In this document: in pieces, positions 42,146 through 50,700 of the stretch
Layout: every line of letters starts with the position of its first letter
Position numbering within the stretch: position 1 is the stretch's first letter
Assembly: GCF_025566885.1 (NCBI RefSeq)
Contig: NZ_JAOQJQ010000002.1
Span: forward strand, 62,001 to 126,000
DNA: 64,000 nt
Direction of reading: 5' to 3'
Source of the DNA: Brotonthovivens ammoniilytica
GTDB taxonomy: Bacteria > Bacillota > Clostridia > Lachnospirales > Lachnospiraceae
Notes under the pieces: generated by a model
What the model saw: only the letters and a program-made list of their open reading frames with translations
Database searches by the model: none
Told to the model about the DNA's origin: nothing
Translations under genes and position numbers: made by a program

Positions 42146-44261
42146 AGAAATATATCACATTTTAATAAAACGAAGAGGAATACTGCTGTTGATTATTTTT
42201 ATTCTGGCAGAAATCATAATGTCAGTTTCAGGAATCAGAAATTCCAGAGACATCATTTATGCTGTGGAAGATGATAAGGTACAGTACACAGAATATATGG
42301 AAGTACTTTCCGGTCCCCATACAGAAGAGAAAAAAGTATTTGTTAATGACCTGTTCCAGCAGGTTCAAAAAGCAAAAGAAAAACAAAATGAGACAGTTGA
42401 CCGTTATATAAGGGGAGAAGCAGGAAAAGAGGAGTTTTACCGGACATCAGAAGAATCAGAGGAACTTTTGTCTCATGAACAGATTATTAATCTGCTGGAG
42501 AATCAGCTTTTATATATTTCTGAAAATCCGGAACAAAGATACTGGATTTATGAGAACGGCTGGATTGGTTTTTTCAAAAGTAATTCCATGGATATTCTGC
42601 TGATGGTTATTATACTAGTGGGAGTACTCCCTGTATTTTCTATTGATTATGAGCGGGATATGGATATGCTGAACCAGACTACCAGAAGCGGCGGCAGCAG
42701 GTTGTATCACAGCAGAGTATTGGCAGGGGTGTTATTTGCAGCTGTATGTACAGCTGTCCAGATAGCAATTAAATTTATCATCACAGAAATCTATTTTGGT
42801 CTGGAGGGGGCCTCCTATCCTCTGCAAAGTGTGCAGGAACTTTTTGCAGGACATCCCTGGAATGTTTCCTGTCTGAGTGCTGCAGGGCTTTTACTTGTTT
42901 TAAGGATAATAGGAGCAGCATATACGGCTTTGCTGATTATGAGCTTATCTGTATGGTGCCGCAGACTGCTGAATACCGGTGTTTTATCAGTGGCATTTAT
43001 TTGTATACCATTGTTTATTTTTAAAGAAAGTAAACTATTTCAGCTTCCGCTTCCCACGTCTTTTTTATGGGGAAATGGGTTTATTACAGGTGTATGGAAT
43101 GAGGATACTGGGATGCAGGACTTTTTTTCTGCTTTATCTGTAAAAAAAACATGCGGCATAGCTTTGATTATTATGGGATTGCTTTATCTGGCCGCATGGA
43201 TACGGTATAAGAACTTTAGAAAAATAAAACGGCTATTAAAAAAAGCAGGACCATTATGTCTGGTTTTTGGATTGTTATTATTTCTTCCGGCCTGCAGTGT
43301 ACAAAAAAATAGTAATAGCAATCCGGATCCTGTAACTTATCAAAAAGGATTAAATGAGGTGCTTAAAAGTACGGATCAGTGGACGCTTTATCTGGATCAT
43401 CAAGTATGGTATAAAACAGATACCGGCTCTCTTTCTGATCAGGAGCTGCTGGCAGATCCCTTTGCCACAAAAGAGACATATGACAATATTCTCATCAGCG
43501 GTGTCCAGGGAAACATATGCTATTATTTAAAAAAAATAAATACAGAGCAGGAACTGCTGGATTATGAATTACATGCATTGGAGTTAAATACAGGCTCAGA
43601 TAAGATATTAATTCGCAAACAGAATCATTCTATTAAAGGAACAAATTTTTTAAATCTTTATAAAGAATCTGTTCTGACAGTGCATACCAGCCAGCAGATG
43701 CAGAACTTCAGTATTCATGGATTTTGGGTGGAACAGGGATATCTATATCTGTTCCGAGGAGATGATATTGTCCAGGTCAGCTTAACAAATGGTAAAGAGC
43801 AGGTATTAATTGATGATATCTATGATTCCAATTTTGTATTTATGAATGGAAATATTTATTACATTAATAAAAAATATATGCTGCAAAAATATTCCATCTC
43901 AGACAGGCAGACGGAACTGATATCTGATAAGATGGTTATGTCTGTATATGGTAACCATAACAAAGTATTATTTTCTGCTGCTGATGAAAAAATTTATTTG
44001 TGTGAAGAGCCGTATCCATCAAAAGCAGTGGGCAGTGGAAATTATATCGTTTTTCAAATGGATGATACGGTATTTTATTATACAGAAGATATGAGAACCA
44101 TATACCGCTCAGATTACAGCATGAAAAACAGACAAAAAATTTATACCTGTGAATATGATCTTCTGGACTTTTCTGTCAGAGGAGACAAAATGATAATAAC
44201 ATATACTCCGGATTCAGATATGAATCATACAGAAACAGAGTTTTTGCCAATAAATGAATAA
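42129..44261 (+). CDS. Permease fused to a lipoprotein-like domain
   Basis: A 710-residue protein in one continuous frame. Residues 1-375 form a permease like its neighbour: a first helix, an extracellular helical stalk, then five helices. Residues about 375-389 are a new hydrophobic stretch ending in a lipobox-like LPAC-S (Cys389). Residues 390-710 form a beta-rich, propeller-like domain similar in character to the lipoprotein at 38061. Either Cys389 is not lipidated and the domain is an ordinary extracellular extension, or the protein is processed into two parts. I know of no described example. Confidence 0.8.
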   Translation: MQLAGREIYHILIKRRGILLLIIFILAEIIMSVSGIRNSRDIIYAVEDDKVQYTEYMEVLSGPHTEEKKVFVNDLFQQVQKAKEKQNETVDRYIRGEAGKEEFYRTSEESEELLSHEQIINLLENQLLYISENPEQRYWIYENGWIGFFKSNSMDILLMVIILVGVLPVFSIDYERDMDMLNQTTRSGGSRLYHSRVLAGVLFAAVCTAVQIAIKFIITEIYFGLEGASYPLQSVQELFAGHPWNVSCLSAAGLLLVLRIIGAAYTALLIMSLSVWCRRLLNTGVLSVAFICIPLFIFKESKLFQLPLPTSFLWGNGFITGVWNEDTGMQDFFSALSVKKTCGIALIIMGLLYLAAWIRYKNFRKIKRLLKKAGPLCLVFGLLLFLPACSVQKNSNSNPDPVTYQKGLNEVLKSTDQWTLYLDHQVWYKTDTGSLSDQELLADPFATKETYDNILISGVQGNICYYLKKINTEQELLDYELHALELNTGSDKILIRKQNHSIKGTNFLNLYKESVLTVHTSQQMQNFSIHGFWVEQGYLYLFRGDDIVQVSLTNGKEQVLIDDIYDSNFVFMNGNIYYINKKYMLQKYSISDRQTELISDKMVMSVYGNHNKVLFSAADEKIYLCEEPYPSKAVGSGNYIVFQMDDTVFYYTEDMRTIYRSDYSMKNRQKIYTCEYDLLDFSVRGDKMIITYTPDSDMNHTETEFLPINE

Positions 44262-44280
44262 GCTAAATTTTATTTTATCA

Positions 44281-44384
44281 AAAAAGGAGCGGATTTCTTT
44301 TGCAGATGTACCCTTCTGAAAGCCGGACTTGAAAATCTGACTTTGCAGAAGGATGCATTCTGCCCTGAAAAACTGCTCCTTTTT
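44281..44384. terminator. Long stem-loop between ABC operon and rep gene
   Basis: AAAAAGGAGC (44281) pairs with GCTCCTTTTT (44375), and inner CCTTCTG (44312) with CAGAAGG (44346). It lies between convergent genes and can stop both. Confidence 0.65.
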
Positions 44385-44397
44385 CCATATTATCTTT

Positions 44398-45720
44398 TCA
44401 GCTCATCTTTACCCAGTCTACATATAATTTCAGACATTCTTCCGGAGAATAAATGGCGTCAATAATATCTTCAGAAATCCCCTGGCTGTCAAGGTACTGA
44501 AGAAAGGCCGGGTAGTTGTCTTTCTGCTTTGTTTTTTCCCATACTTTTACTGAAAGGGACATTTTATTGGACTCGATATCCTCATGGACTTCTTTTACCT
44601 GTCTGGCGGCCTCCTGACTGCCGCTCATAGTTTCAATGGAAGGCTGATAGTCTTCTTTGATACATTTGCGCATCCATCCCATAAAATTTTTAATCTCTGT
44701 CTGGGTTTTGGATAAATCGTATGCCTTTTTCACAGCGTCTGCATTGTAGCCGGCGTCTTTCAGTAAAATTCCTGCATCCCTGGAAGAAATTTTAACGTCA
44801 GTAATATAGTCAATAATATCCAGAATAAGCTCTGTCATGTTTTCTGGTTCCAGTAATTCTTCTGTGACTACTTCCGTGCCGTCTTCTGTAATGGCGTACA
44901 TTTTATTGTTTACATTGCGCTGGAGATAAATATCTACAGCAACAACTTTTCCGCCCCGGCCGCTGCGCACCGGTTTATAATCAATGTAAAGATCCGATAA
45001 TTCATTGATCTGTTTTTTAGCCACATCTAAAGCATTTTTTCGAAAATCAGAGTAGTTTTCAAGATGCTTTTCTTTTGCAATATCATTTACAATCCGTTCG
45101 TAATCGGGAGTATCTTTCTGCAGTTCTCTCTGGATGGCTTTTTCTTCTGTATTGACACAGTTCATCTCAAGCTTCAGCTCCGCAAGAGAATAGTTAATAA
45201 CAATAGGGGTATTGTCTTTCCCTATTTTGTATTCGTGCATTTTCAGGATTTCATACAGACGGTAAGCATAATTACTGGAAAATACAAAGAGCGTTGTAAG
45301 TTTCATGGTAGTGAAATTATCCCTCAGATCGTCCAGATATTCATTGGCTTCCGGTGTAAAACGAATAGAAAACATTCCGTTTTTATACTCGGCAACATGA
45401 ATCAGGTTAATGACTTTAAACTGCTTTTTTTCCGCATCTTCTATAAAAATAGTCCGGTTGGCCATTGATTTGGCCGCCAGTTTTAACTGTCCGTAAAAAC
45501 TGCCGCCGGTATTTCCGGAAAGCTTGCGGATTTCTTCTGCACTGATTTCTACAGAAGGACGGTTTAAAGTGTCTTTTTTTGAGCGTTTCAGAGCCAGAAC
45601 CATAAGCTTGTTTTCCAGCAGAGAACTTTTGTATTTTGCAGTAATCAGTGAATTTGAACGGGTAATGGTTTCATTGCGAAAACATTCCAGTTCGTGTTTT
45701 TTAATCTCTTCTTCTTTCAT
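44398..45720 (-). CDS. Rep_3-family plasmid-type replication initiator
   Basis: A 440-residue protein whose first half (about 15-265) is a Rep_3/RepB-type double winged-helix initiator: ITRSNSLITAKYKSSLLENKLMVLAL, FTPEANEYLDDLRDNFTTMKLTTLFVFSSNYAYRLYEILK and IDYKPVRSGRGG. The second half is a charged helical extension, perhaps for partner binding. Such proteins bind iterons and open plasmid origins. The ATG at 45720 is chosen, behind AGGCAGGA. A consensus promoter and iteron-like repeats lie immediately upstream. No partition, mobilisation or toxin genes are next to it. Confidence 0.9.
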   Translation of the reverse strand: MKEEEIKKHELECFRNETITRSNSLITAKYKSSLLENKLMVLALKRSKKDTLNRPSVEISAEEIRKLSGNTGGSFYGQLKLAAKSMANRTIFIEDAEKKQFKVINLIHVAEYKNGMFSIRFTPEANEYLDDLRDNFTTMKLTTLFVFSSNYAYRLYEILKMHEYKIGKDNTPIVINYSLAELKLEMNCVNTEEKAIQRELQKDTPDYERIVNDIAKEKHLENYSDFRKNALDVAKKQINELSDLYIDYKPVRSGRGGKVVAVDIYLQRNVNNKMYAITEDGTEVVTEELLEPENMTELILDIIDYITDVKISSRDAGILLKDAGYNADAVKKAYDLSKTQTEIKNFMGWMRKCIKEDYQPSIETMSGSQEAARQVKEVHEDIESNKMSLSVKVWEKTKQKDNYPAFLQYLDSQGISEDIIDAIYSPEECLKLYVDWVKMS

Positions 45721-45758
45721 AGTGGTAAATCCTGCCTCTCGATATCGCAAGTTCTTAC

Positions 45759-45787
45759 ATTATATCGACAGCATTCTTCGGTGTCAA
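45759..45787 (-). promoter_or_regulatory. Consensus promoter of the rep gene
   Basis: On the minus strand TTGACA (45782-45787), a 17-base spacer and TATAAT (45759-45764) match the sigma-A consensus exactly. The first iteron starts 8 bases beyond the -35, so initiator binding could repress rep transcription. Confidence 0.8.
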
Positions 45788-45794
45788 TATAAAA

Positions 45795-45853
45795 GCTCCG
45801 TATTTCTCCGAAAAAAGCTCCGTATTTCTCTGGAAAAGCTCCGTATTTCTCTG
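45795..45853 (+). repeat. Three tandem iterons next to rep
   Basis: GCTCCGTATTTCTC(C/T)G occurs at 45795, 45817 and 45838, with 21-22 base spacing, about two helical turns. Such phasing is typical of initiator-binding iterons. Confidence 0.8.
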
Positions 45854-45877
45854 AAATTATATAAAAGTAAAATTAAA

Positions 45878-46400
45878 AACTCCGAAAAACTCTGAAGAAT
45901 AGTATGCTGATGGTCAATATTCAGGAGAAAAACTCCGGATACCTCCGAATATAAAAGCAAAAATTTTTCATTTGCTAAAAAAATGCGGGTTCAGCAATTT
46001 TGTCTGAAAATTTAAACTTCTGGGTTTTTTGGAGTTCAAACTCCAAAAAACACTTTAATAACTCCATTTTTACCAGAAGTTAAGGCAGGGAAGCTCCATT
46101 TTCCCATTTTTATAGATTTAAAACTCCAAAAACACCAGAAATAATAAATAAAGCTCCATTTTCTCTGGAAGTAAAAATTGAAAAAAATATTCGAACTCCA
46201 TTTTTTCTGGAAGTAAATGGGCTAACTGTCTATTCAAACTCCAAATTTTCCTGAAATTAGGTGAAATCAGTGATTATATTATTAATAGGTAGAAATTCGG
46301 AGTTTCCACTCCAAATTTTCCTGAAGTTAAAATCAAACTCCAAAAACCTCCGGAAAAAAGGCCAGACATCTGCTAACTCCTTTTTTTCATGGAGAAACGC
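45878..46400 (+). repeat. Degenerate iteron-like repeat field
   Basis: About a dozen further copies of a looser motif of about 20-25 bases, roughly (A/G)ACTCCATTTTCTCTGGAAGT. The clearest are near 46151, 46193, 46235, 46307 and 46335. They lie 25 to 75 bases apart and all begin with CTCC in the same direction. A perfect dyad TTTTTTGGAGTT-CA-AACTCCAAAAAA (46025-46050) lies among them. No gene is present. Confidence 0.7.
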
Positions 46401-46409
46401 CAAAAAAAC

Positions 46410-46434
46410 AGTGGATAACTCTTATTTATCCACA
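46410..46434. other. Pair of inverted DnaA boxes, putative origin core
   Basis: TTATCCACA (46426-46434) is a perfect DnaA box and GTGGATAA (46411-46418) is an inverted match to it (8 of 9 in full). They form a dyad GTGGATAA-n7-TTATCCAC. AT-rich DNA follows to about 46620. Together with the initiator gene and iterons this has the layout of a theta-type plasmid origin. Confidence 0.7.
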
Positions 46435-46706
46435 TAAAACCCCGTATTTTCCGGAATTTGCACCATATTTGTTGAAAGTTACTCCATCCGGCCGTCAAAT
46501 TTCACCGAAAATTCTGGAAGTACTTTTTCAAACCCTTGATTTTAGCGGGTTTTGGGGGCCTCTAAATAAATAAACAAAATTGTTGTGTTGTAAATCAATA
46601 GAATTATAGTGAGAGATATATAGGGATTTTCCGGCAGAAAGAAAGGTCTTGCTGTAACGGAAGGAATTTTATATACTGTTAGAAAACGATAAGGCGGAAG
46701 AGGTTT

Positions 46707-47363
46707 ATGAGTGAGCGGCGATATGAATCTGATATGACAAAAAAAGAAAAACGGCAGATGCGTAAAGAGCAGTTAAAATCCATGAAGGGCAAAGAACGTT
46801 TAGATTATATCTGGACATATTATAAGCTGGAAATGGGAATGATTTTGTTCTTTGTCATTATTGGAGTACTTGTTGTAAACTGGCTGCTTGGATTCCGATA
46901 TGACCAGATTCTTTATGTGGGAGTAGTCAACAGTATGCAGTGTGACGGAGAACAGATGGCTGCTGATTATAAAACATTTATTGGAAATGATGATAAATTT
47001 GATGAAGTGGATGTAGATACTTCTATGGAAATTGATCCCAGTGGAAATACCAGCGATTTTTATGGAGAATTCAGATTTTCTGTATATAATTCGGCGCCTG
47101 TGCTGGATGCGGTAATTGTAGATCAGGAAGTTTTTGAAGTATATGATGATTCTGGGCTGTTTATGAATCTGGAAGACTTTTTTACAGAGGATACTGAAGA
47201 ATATCAGGATCTGATTACAAATAATACAGGATTAAATCTTAAAGGGTCAAAAACACTTCAGTCATATGGAGTTGACAGTACACAGCCAGTGTACTTAATG
47301 GTCAGCAGACAGACGGAAAATGTAGAATATGTAAAAGACTATATTCGTTTTTTATTACAGTAA
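46707..47363 (+). CDS. Hypothetical single-pass membrane protein
   Basis: A 218-residue protein with a basic, Lys/Arg/Met-rich cytoplasmic N-terminus (to about residue 43), one membrane helix (MGMILFFVIIGVLVVNWLLGF) and an extracellular part with acidic stretches and a DPSGNTSDFYGEF loop. The extracellular part has the feel of a fold related to substrate-binding proteins, but no family is recognised. It is 24 bases ahead of the S66 peptidase gene and likely shares its transcript. Ribosome site AAGAGG. Confidence 0.75.
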   Translation: MSERRYESDMTKKEKRQMRKEQLKSMKGKERLDYIWTYYKLEMGMILFFVIIGVLVVNWLLGFRYDQILYVGVVNSMQCDGEQMAADYKTFIGNDDKFDEVDVDTSMEIDPSGNTSDFYGEFRFSVYNSAPVLDAVIVDQEVFEVYDDSGLFMNLEDFFTEDTEEYQDLITNNTGLNLKGSKTLQSYGVDSTQPVYLMVSRQTENVEYVKDYIRFLLQ

Positions 47364-47387
47364 ATCAAAAGGAACAATGGAGGAAAT

Positions 47388-48410
47388 ATGAGATATCCGG
47401 AATTTTTAAAAGAGAATGGAACCATTGGATTTGTTGCGCCGTCTTTTGGCTGTAATATAGAGCCTTACCGGACTGCTTTTGATCATGCGCTGGAAAGATT
47501 TTGGCATATGGGATATCAGACCGCGCTGGGACCCAATTGCTATGAGGGCAGTGGCATTGGAATCAGCAGCACGCCGGAAAGCTGCGGCAGAGAGCTGATG
47601 GATTACTATTGTTCAGAGGAAAATGATGTTTTAATTTCCTGCGGCGGCGGAGAGCTGATGTGTGAAGATCTGGATTTTTTGGAGTTTGATAAAATCAGAC
47701 AGGCTCCGCCCAAGTGGTATATGGGATATTCGGATAATACTAATTTTACCTTTTTACTGACAACTCTTTGTGATACGGCTTCTATCTATGGCCCATGCGC
47801 GGCGGCTTTTGGAATGGAACCATGGCATCCGGCCATATATGACGCCTGGGATGTTCTGAGAGGAAAAAAACAGGTGGTATGCGGTTATGATTTCTGGGAA
47901 AAAGAATCGCTGAAGGATGAGGAACATCCTCTTAAGCCTTATCATGTAACAGAACCAAGGGTATTGAGGACATTTCCGCAGCCGGAAGTAAAAATGAGAG
48001 GCCGCCTGCTGGGAGGATGTCTGGATATTCTTGTGAATCTTCTGGGAACAAAGTTTGATGGAGTAAAAGACTTTACAGAAACGTATAAAGAAGACGGAAT
48101 TATCTGGTTTATGGAAGCTTGTGATCTGAATGTAATGAGTATCCGCCGGGCCTTGTGGCAGATAGATCATGCGGGATGGTTTCGGTATGTAAAAGGATTT
48201 TTGATTGGACGTCCATTGTGCCACGGACAGGAACTGATGGGCCTTGACCAGTATGAAGCGGTTATGGGGATATTAAAAAAATATGAAGTTCCTGTTGTTA
48301 TGGATGTGGATTTGGGGCACATTGCACCTATGATGCCGCTGATTTGTGGAAGTTACGCCGATATTAAAGTAAAAGGCAATGATATTTCTGTAGAAATGAG
48401 TTTGAAATAA
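47388..48410 (+). CDS. S66-family LD-carboxypeptidase/MccF-like peptidase
   Basis: A 340-residue serine peptidase of family S66, which includes muropeptide LD-carboxypeptidases and the microcin C7 self-immunity protein MccF. The N-terminal strand IGFVAPSFGC, the nucleophile motif MGYSDNTNF (Ser about 116), the Glu motif WFMEACDLN and the C-terminal His motif DLGHIAPMMPL supply the Ser-Glu-His triad. It lacks a signal peptide, so it acts in the cytoplasm, in muropeptide recycling or on peptide-nucleotide toxins. Confidence 0.88.
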   Translation: MRYPEFLKENGTIGFVAPSFGCNIEPYRTAFDHALERFWHMGYQTALGPNCYEGSGIGISSTPESCGRELMDYYCSEENDVLISCGGGELMCEDLDFLEFDKIRQAPPKWYMGYSDNTNFTFLLTTLCDTASIYGPCAAAFGMEPWHPAIYDAWDVLRGKKQVVCGYDFWEKESLKDEEHPLKPYHVTEPRVLRTFPQPEVKMRGRLLGGCLDILVNLLGTKFDGVKDFTETYKEDGIIWFMEACDLNVMSIRRALWQIDHAGWFRYVKGFLIGRPLCHGQELMGLDQYEAVMGILKKYEVPVVMDVDLGHIAPMMPLICGSYADIKVKGNDISVEMSLK

Positions 48411-48411
48411 A

Positions 48412-48484
48412 AAGCGCTTCGTTAAGGACTGGGCTGGATAAAAATATGCCGCTGAGGCGGCCCAGCCCAGGCTAAGAAGCGCTT
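48412..48484. terminator. Convergent terminator between S66 gene and trmB
   Basis: AAGCGCTTC pairs with GAAGCGCTT, and inside them CTGGGCTG with CAGCCCAG. It serves the two convergent genes. Confidence 0.65.
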
Positions 48485-48501
48485 ATTTACAGGATTTTTA
48501 T

Positions 48502-49140
48502 TTATCTGTTTATAATCATCTTAAAGATAGGATTTCCCTGAGAAGAAAATTTCTCTTCATATTCGGTCATGACATTTCCCTGATTTAACACTTTATCATG
48601 GTGAAGATCACGGGTAGAAGCAGCCAGATTCCAGCCGGCAGGTGCTACCTGTTCCAGTGAAAAGTCAAACAGATCCTGGTTATCGGTTTTAAATTCTATA
48701 TGACCTTCTTTTTTTAAAATATTGTCATAGCGTTTTAAAAATGTTTCTGAGGTAAGACGGCGTTTTGCATGACGGTCTTTAGGCCAGGGGTCGGAAAAGT
48801 TCAGGTAAATCCTGGATATTTCATCCTGAGCAAACATTTCATTTATTTTTTCAGCGTCCATTCGAATAAATCGGATATTGTCAATTGGGTCTTCATCCAG
48901 TTTCTCAAGAGCCCGCACAAGGACGCTGGAATATTTTTCGATTCCTATGTAGTTGATATCCGGATTCAGGCGGGCAAGAGACATGATAAAACGTCCCTTT
49001 CCCATGCCAACCTCAATGTGAATGGGATTGGAATTTCCAAAGATATCAGCCCAGTTTCCTTTTTGTGGATTCTCCTCCAGAATACAGGATGGATGGTCTG
49101 CGATAACTTCCCGTGAGCCGGGTATATTTCTTAACCGCAT
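48502..49140 (-). CDS. trmB: tRNA (guanine46-N7)-methyltransferase
   Basis: A 212-residue SAM-dependent methyltransferase that makes m7G46 in the variable loop of tRNAs. Motif I IEVGMGKGRFIMSLA and the catalytic NFSDPWPKDRHAKRR are exact TrmB signatures. It is a stand-alone housekeeping gene convergent with the S66 peptidase gene. Confidence 0.95.
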   Translation of the reverse strand: MRLRNIPGSREVIADHPSCILEENPQKGNWADIFGNSNPIHIEVGMGKGRFIMSLARLNPDINYIGIEKYSSVLVRALEKLDEDPIDNIRFIRMDAEKINEMFAQDEISRIYLNFSDPWPKDRHAKRRLTSETFLKRYDNILKKEGHIEFKTDNQDLFDFSLEQVAPAGWNLAASTRDLHHDKVLNQGNVMTEYEEKFSSQGNPIFKMIINR

Positions 49141-49268
49141 AATGGATGCGTCTCCTTTCCGTGATAAAATATTTTCTTTTTCATTTTACATAGGTTGCTA
49201 TAAAAAGTAAATCATATTATACTATATAAGATTATAACATAAAGAGAAATTGTGATGCAGGAGACATT

Positions 49269-50636
49269 ATGAAAAAGATAAAACGTTTGTTATGTCTGGT
49301 GATTACAGGCGTAATGTGTATAGGAACAGCAAGTATATCAGTAAATGCTGCGGAAAAATGGCCCGAAGGTGTATCTGTTGATTCGGAGAACGCTATTGTT
49401 ATGGAGGCGTCTACTGGTACTATTTTATATCAGAAGGACTGTAAGAAAAAAAGTTATCCGGCAAGTATTACTAAAATTATGACAACGATGCTGGCGCTTC
49501 AGAACAGTTCACCGGATGAAATCGTTACATTTTCCCAGGATGCGATTTATAAAACAGAAGGGTCCGGAGTTGCCCGTGATATAGGGGAGCAGCTGACTAT
49601 GAAGGACTGCCTTTATGCGGTAATGTTAGAGTCAGCCAATGAATGCGCCTATGCGGTAGCTGAACATATTGGAGGCGGTGACTACAGCAAGTTCGTGGAT
49701 TTGATGAATGAAAAGGCAAAAGAACTAGGGTGTGAAAATACTCATTTTAATAACTGTAACGGACTGCCGGATGAACAGCATTATACCACTTGTTATGATA
49801 TGGCGCTGATTGCCAGAGAAGCTATAAAAAATGATGATTTCAGAACTCTGATCAGCACAAAGACATATACGCTTCCAAAGACAAATAAAAAAGATCAGGA
49901 ACTTACCATGTACAACCATCATGCCATGATTTGTTCTAATCGTACCAGCAGGTATTTATATGAATATGCCATCGGAGGCAAGACAGGCTATACAGTGGCC
50001 GCCAGAAATACACTGGTCACATATGCAGAAAAAGACGGGATGCTGTTAATCTGTGTAGTTATGAGGAGCAATTCTTCTGCCCAGTATGCAGATACGGAAA
50101 AGCTATTTGATTACTGCTTTAATAATTTCAAAATGTACAATGTGGCCCAGAATGAGAAACGGTATTCAAACAATTCTCAGACTGACAGTTTAAAGCTGTC
50201 ACAAACGCAGCCTTTTGCAGAACTGGACAGTGATGCAGAGATTATTTTACCTAAGGCAGCTTCTTTTGATGATACATCTGTGGATGTTTCCTACGATAAT
50301 GTAAATGATACGGTACTTGGAACTCTGGTTTACAAATATGGTAACCGGGTGGCAGGGAAAGCTGATGTGGTAACTACCGGAGCATCTGTAGAACCTTTTG
50401 AATTTTCTAAAGGAAGTCTTTTAAGTACAGCAGCGGATACGGATGGTGAAGATTCGGCAGATAGCAGCAAGGAAATAAATAAAAGCACTCTGCGGAATAT
50501 AATTGTTATTATTGTGGTGGCTGCGGCAGTATTATTTGCGGTACTCTGGCTGTTTGCAAACAAAAACAGAATTTTTAGAGGTAAGTCAGGTTCTGGTAAA
50601 AAATATAAGAAGATCAGAAAAAATCGAAAATGGTGA
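49269..50636 (+). CDS. D-alanyl-D-alanine carboxypeptidase (DacA/PBP5-like)
   Basis: A 455-residue low-molecular-weight penicillin-binding protein with a signal peptide (residues 1-28), the three active motifs SxxK (PASITKIM), SxN (ESANE) and KTG (GGKTGYT), a PBP5 C-terminal domain, and a final membrane helix (about 417-440; NIIVIIVVAAAVLFAVLWLFA) with a basic tail. It trims the terminal D-Ala of peptidoglycan stem peptides outside the membrane. GCAGGAG precedes the start. Confidence 0.94.
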   Translation: MKKIKRLLCLVITGVMCIGTASISVNAAEKWPEGVSVDSENAIVMEASTGTILYQKDCKKKSYPASITKIMTTMLALQNSSPDEIVTFSQDAIYKTEGSGVARDIGEQLTMKDCLYAVMLESANECAYAVAEHIGGGDYSKFVDLMNEKAKELGCENTHFNNCNGLPDEQHYTTCYDMALIAREAIKNDDFRTLISTKTYTLPKTNKKDQELTMYNHHAMICSNRTSRYLYEYAIGGKTGYTVAARNTLVTYAEKDGMLLICVVMRSNSSAQYADTEKLFDYCFNNFKMYNVAQNEKRYSNNSQTDSLKLSQTQPFAELDSDAEIILPKAASFDDTSVDVSYDNVNDTVLGTLVYKYGNRVAGKADVVTTGASVEPFEFSKGSLLSTAADTDGEDSADSSKEINKSTLRNIIVIIVVAAAVLFAVLWLFANKNRIFRGKSGSGKKYKKIRKNRKW

Positions 50637-50653
50637 TTTTTAAATTAGAAAAA

Positions 50654-50690
50654 TCCGCAGGTTGTTAATACAAAGCCTGCGGGTTTCTTT
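50654..50690 (+). terminator. Terminator after the DD-carboxypeptidase gene
   Basis: CCGCAGG pairs with CCTGCGG and is followed by GTTTCTTT. Confidence 0.65.
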
Positions 50691-50700
50691 GGGTCGATAT

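Noticed and set aside
45795..46400. CRISPR array
   Set aside because: Repeats are degenerate, unevenly spaced and separated by AT-rich relatives of the repeat rather than unique spacers; no cas genes are nearby, and the rep gene explains them.
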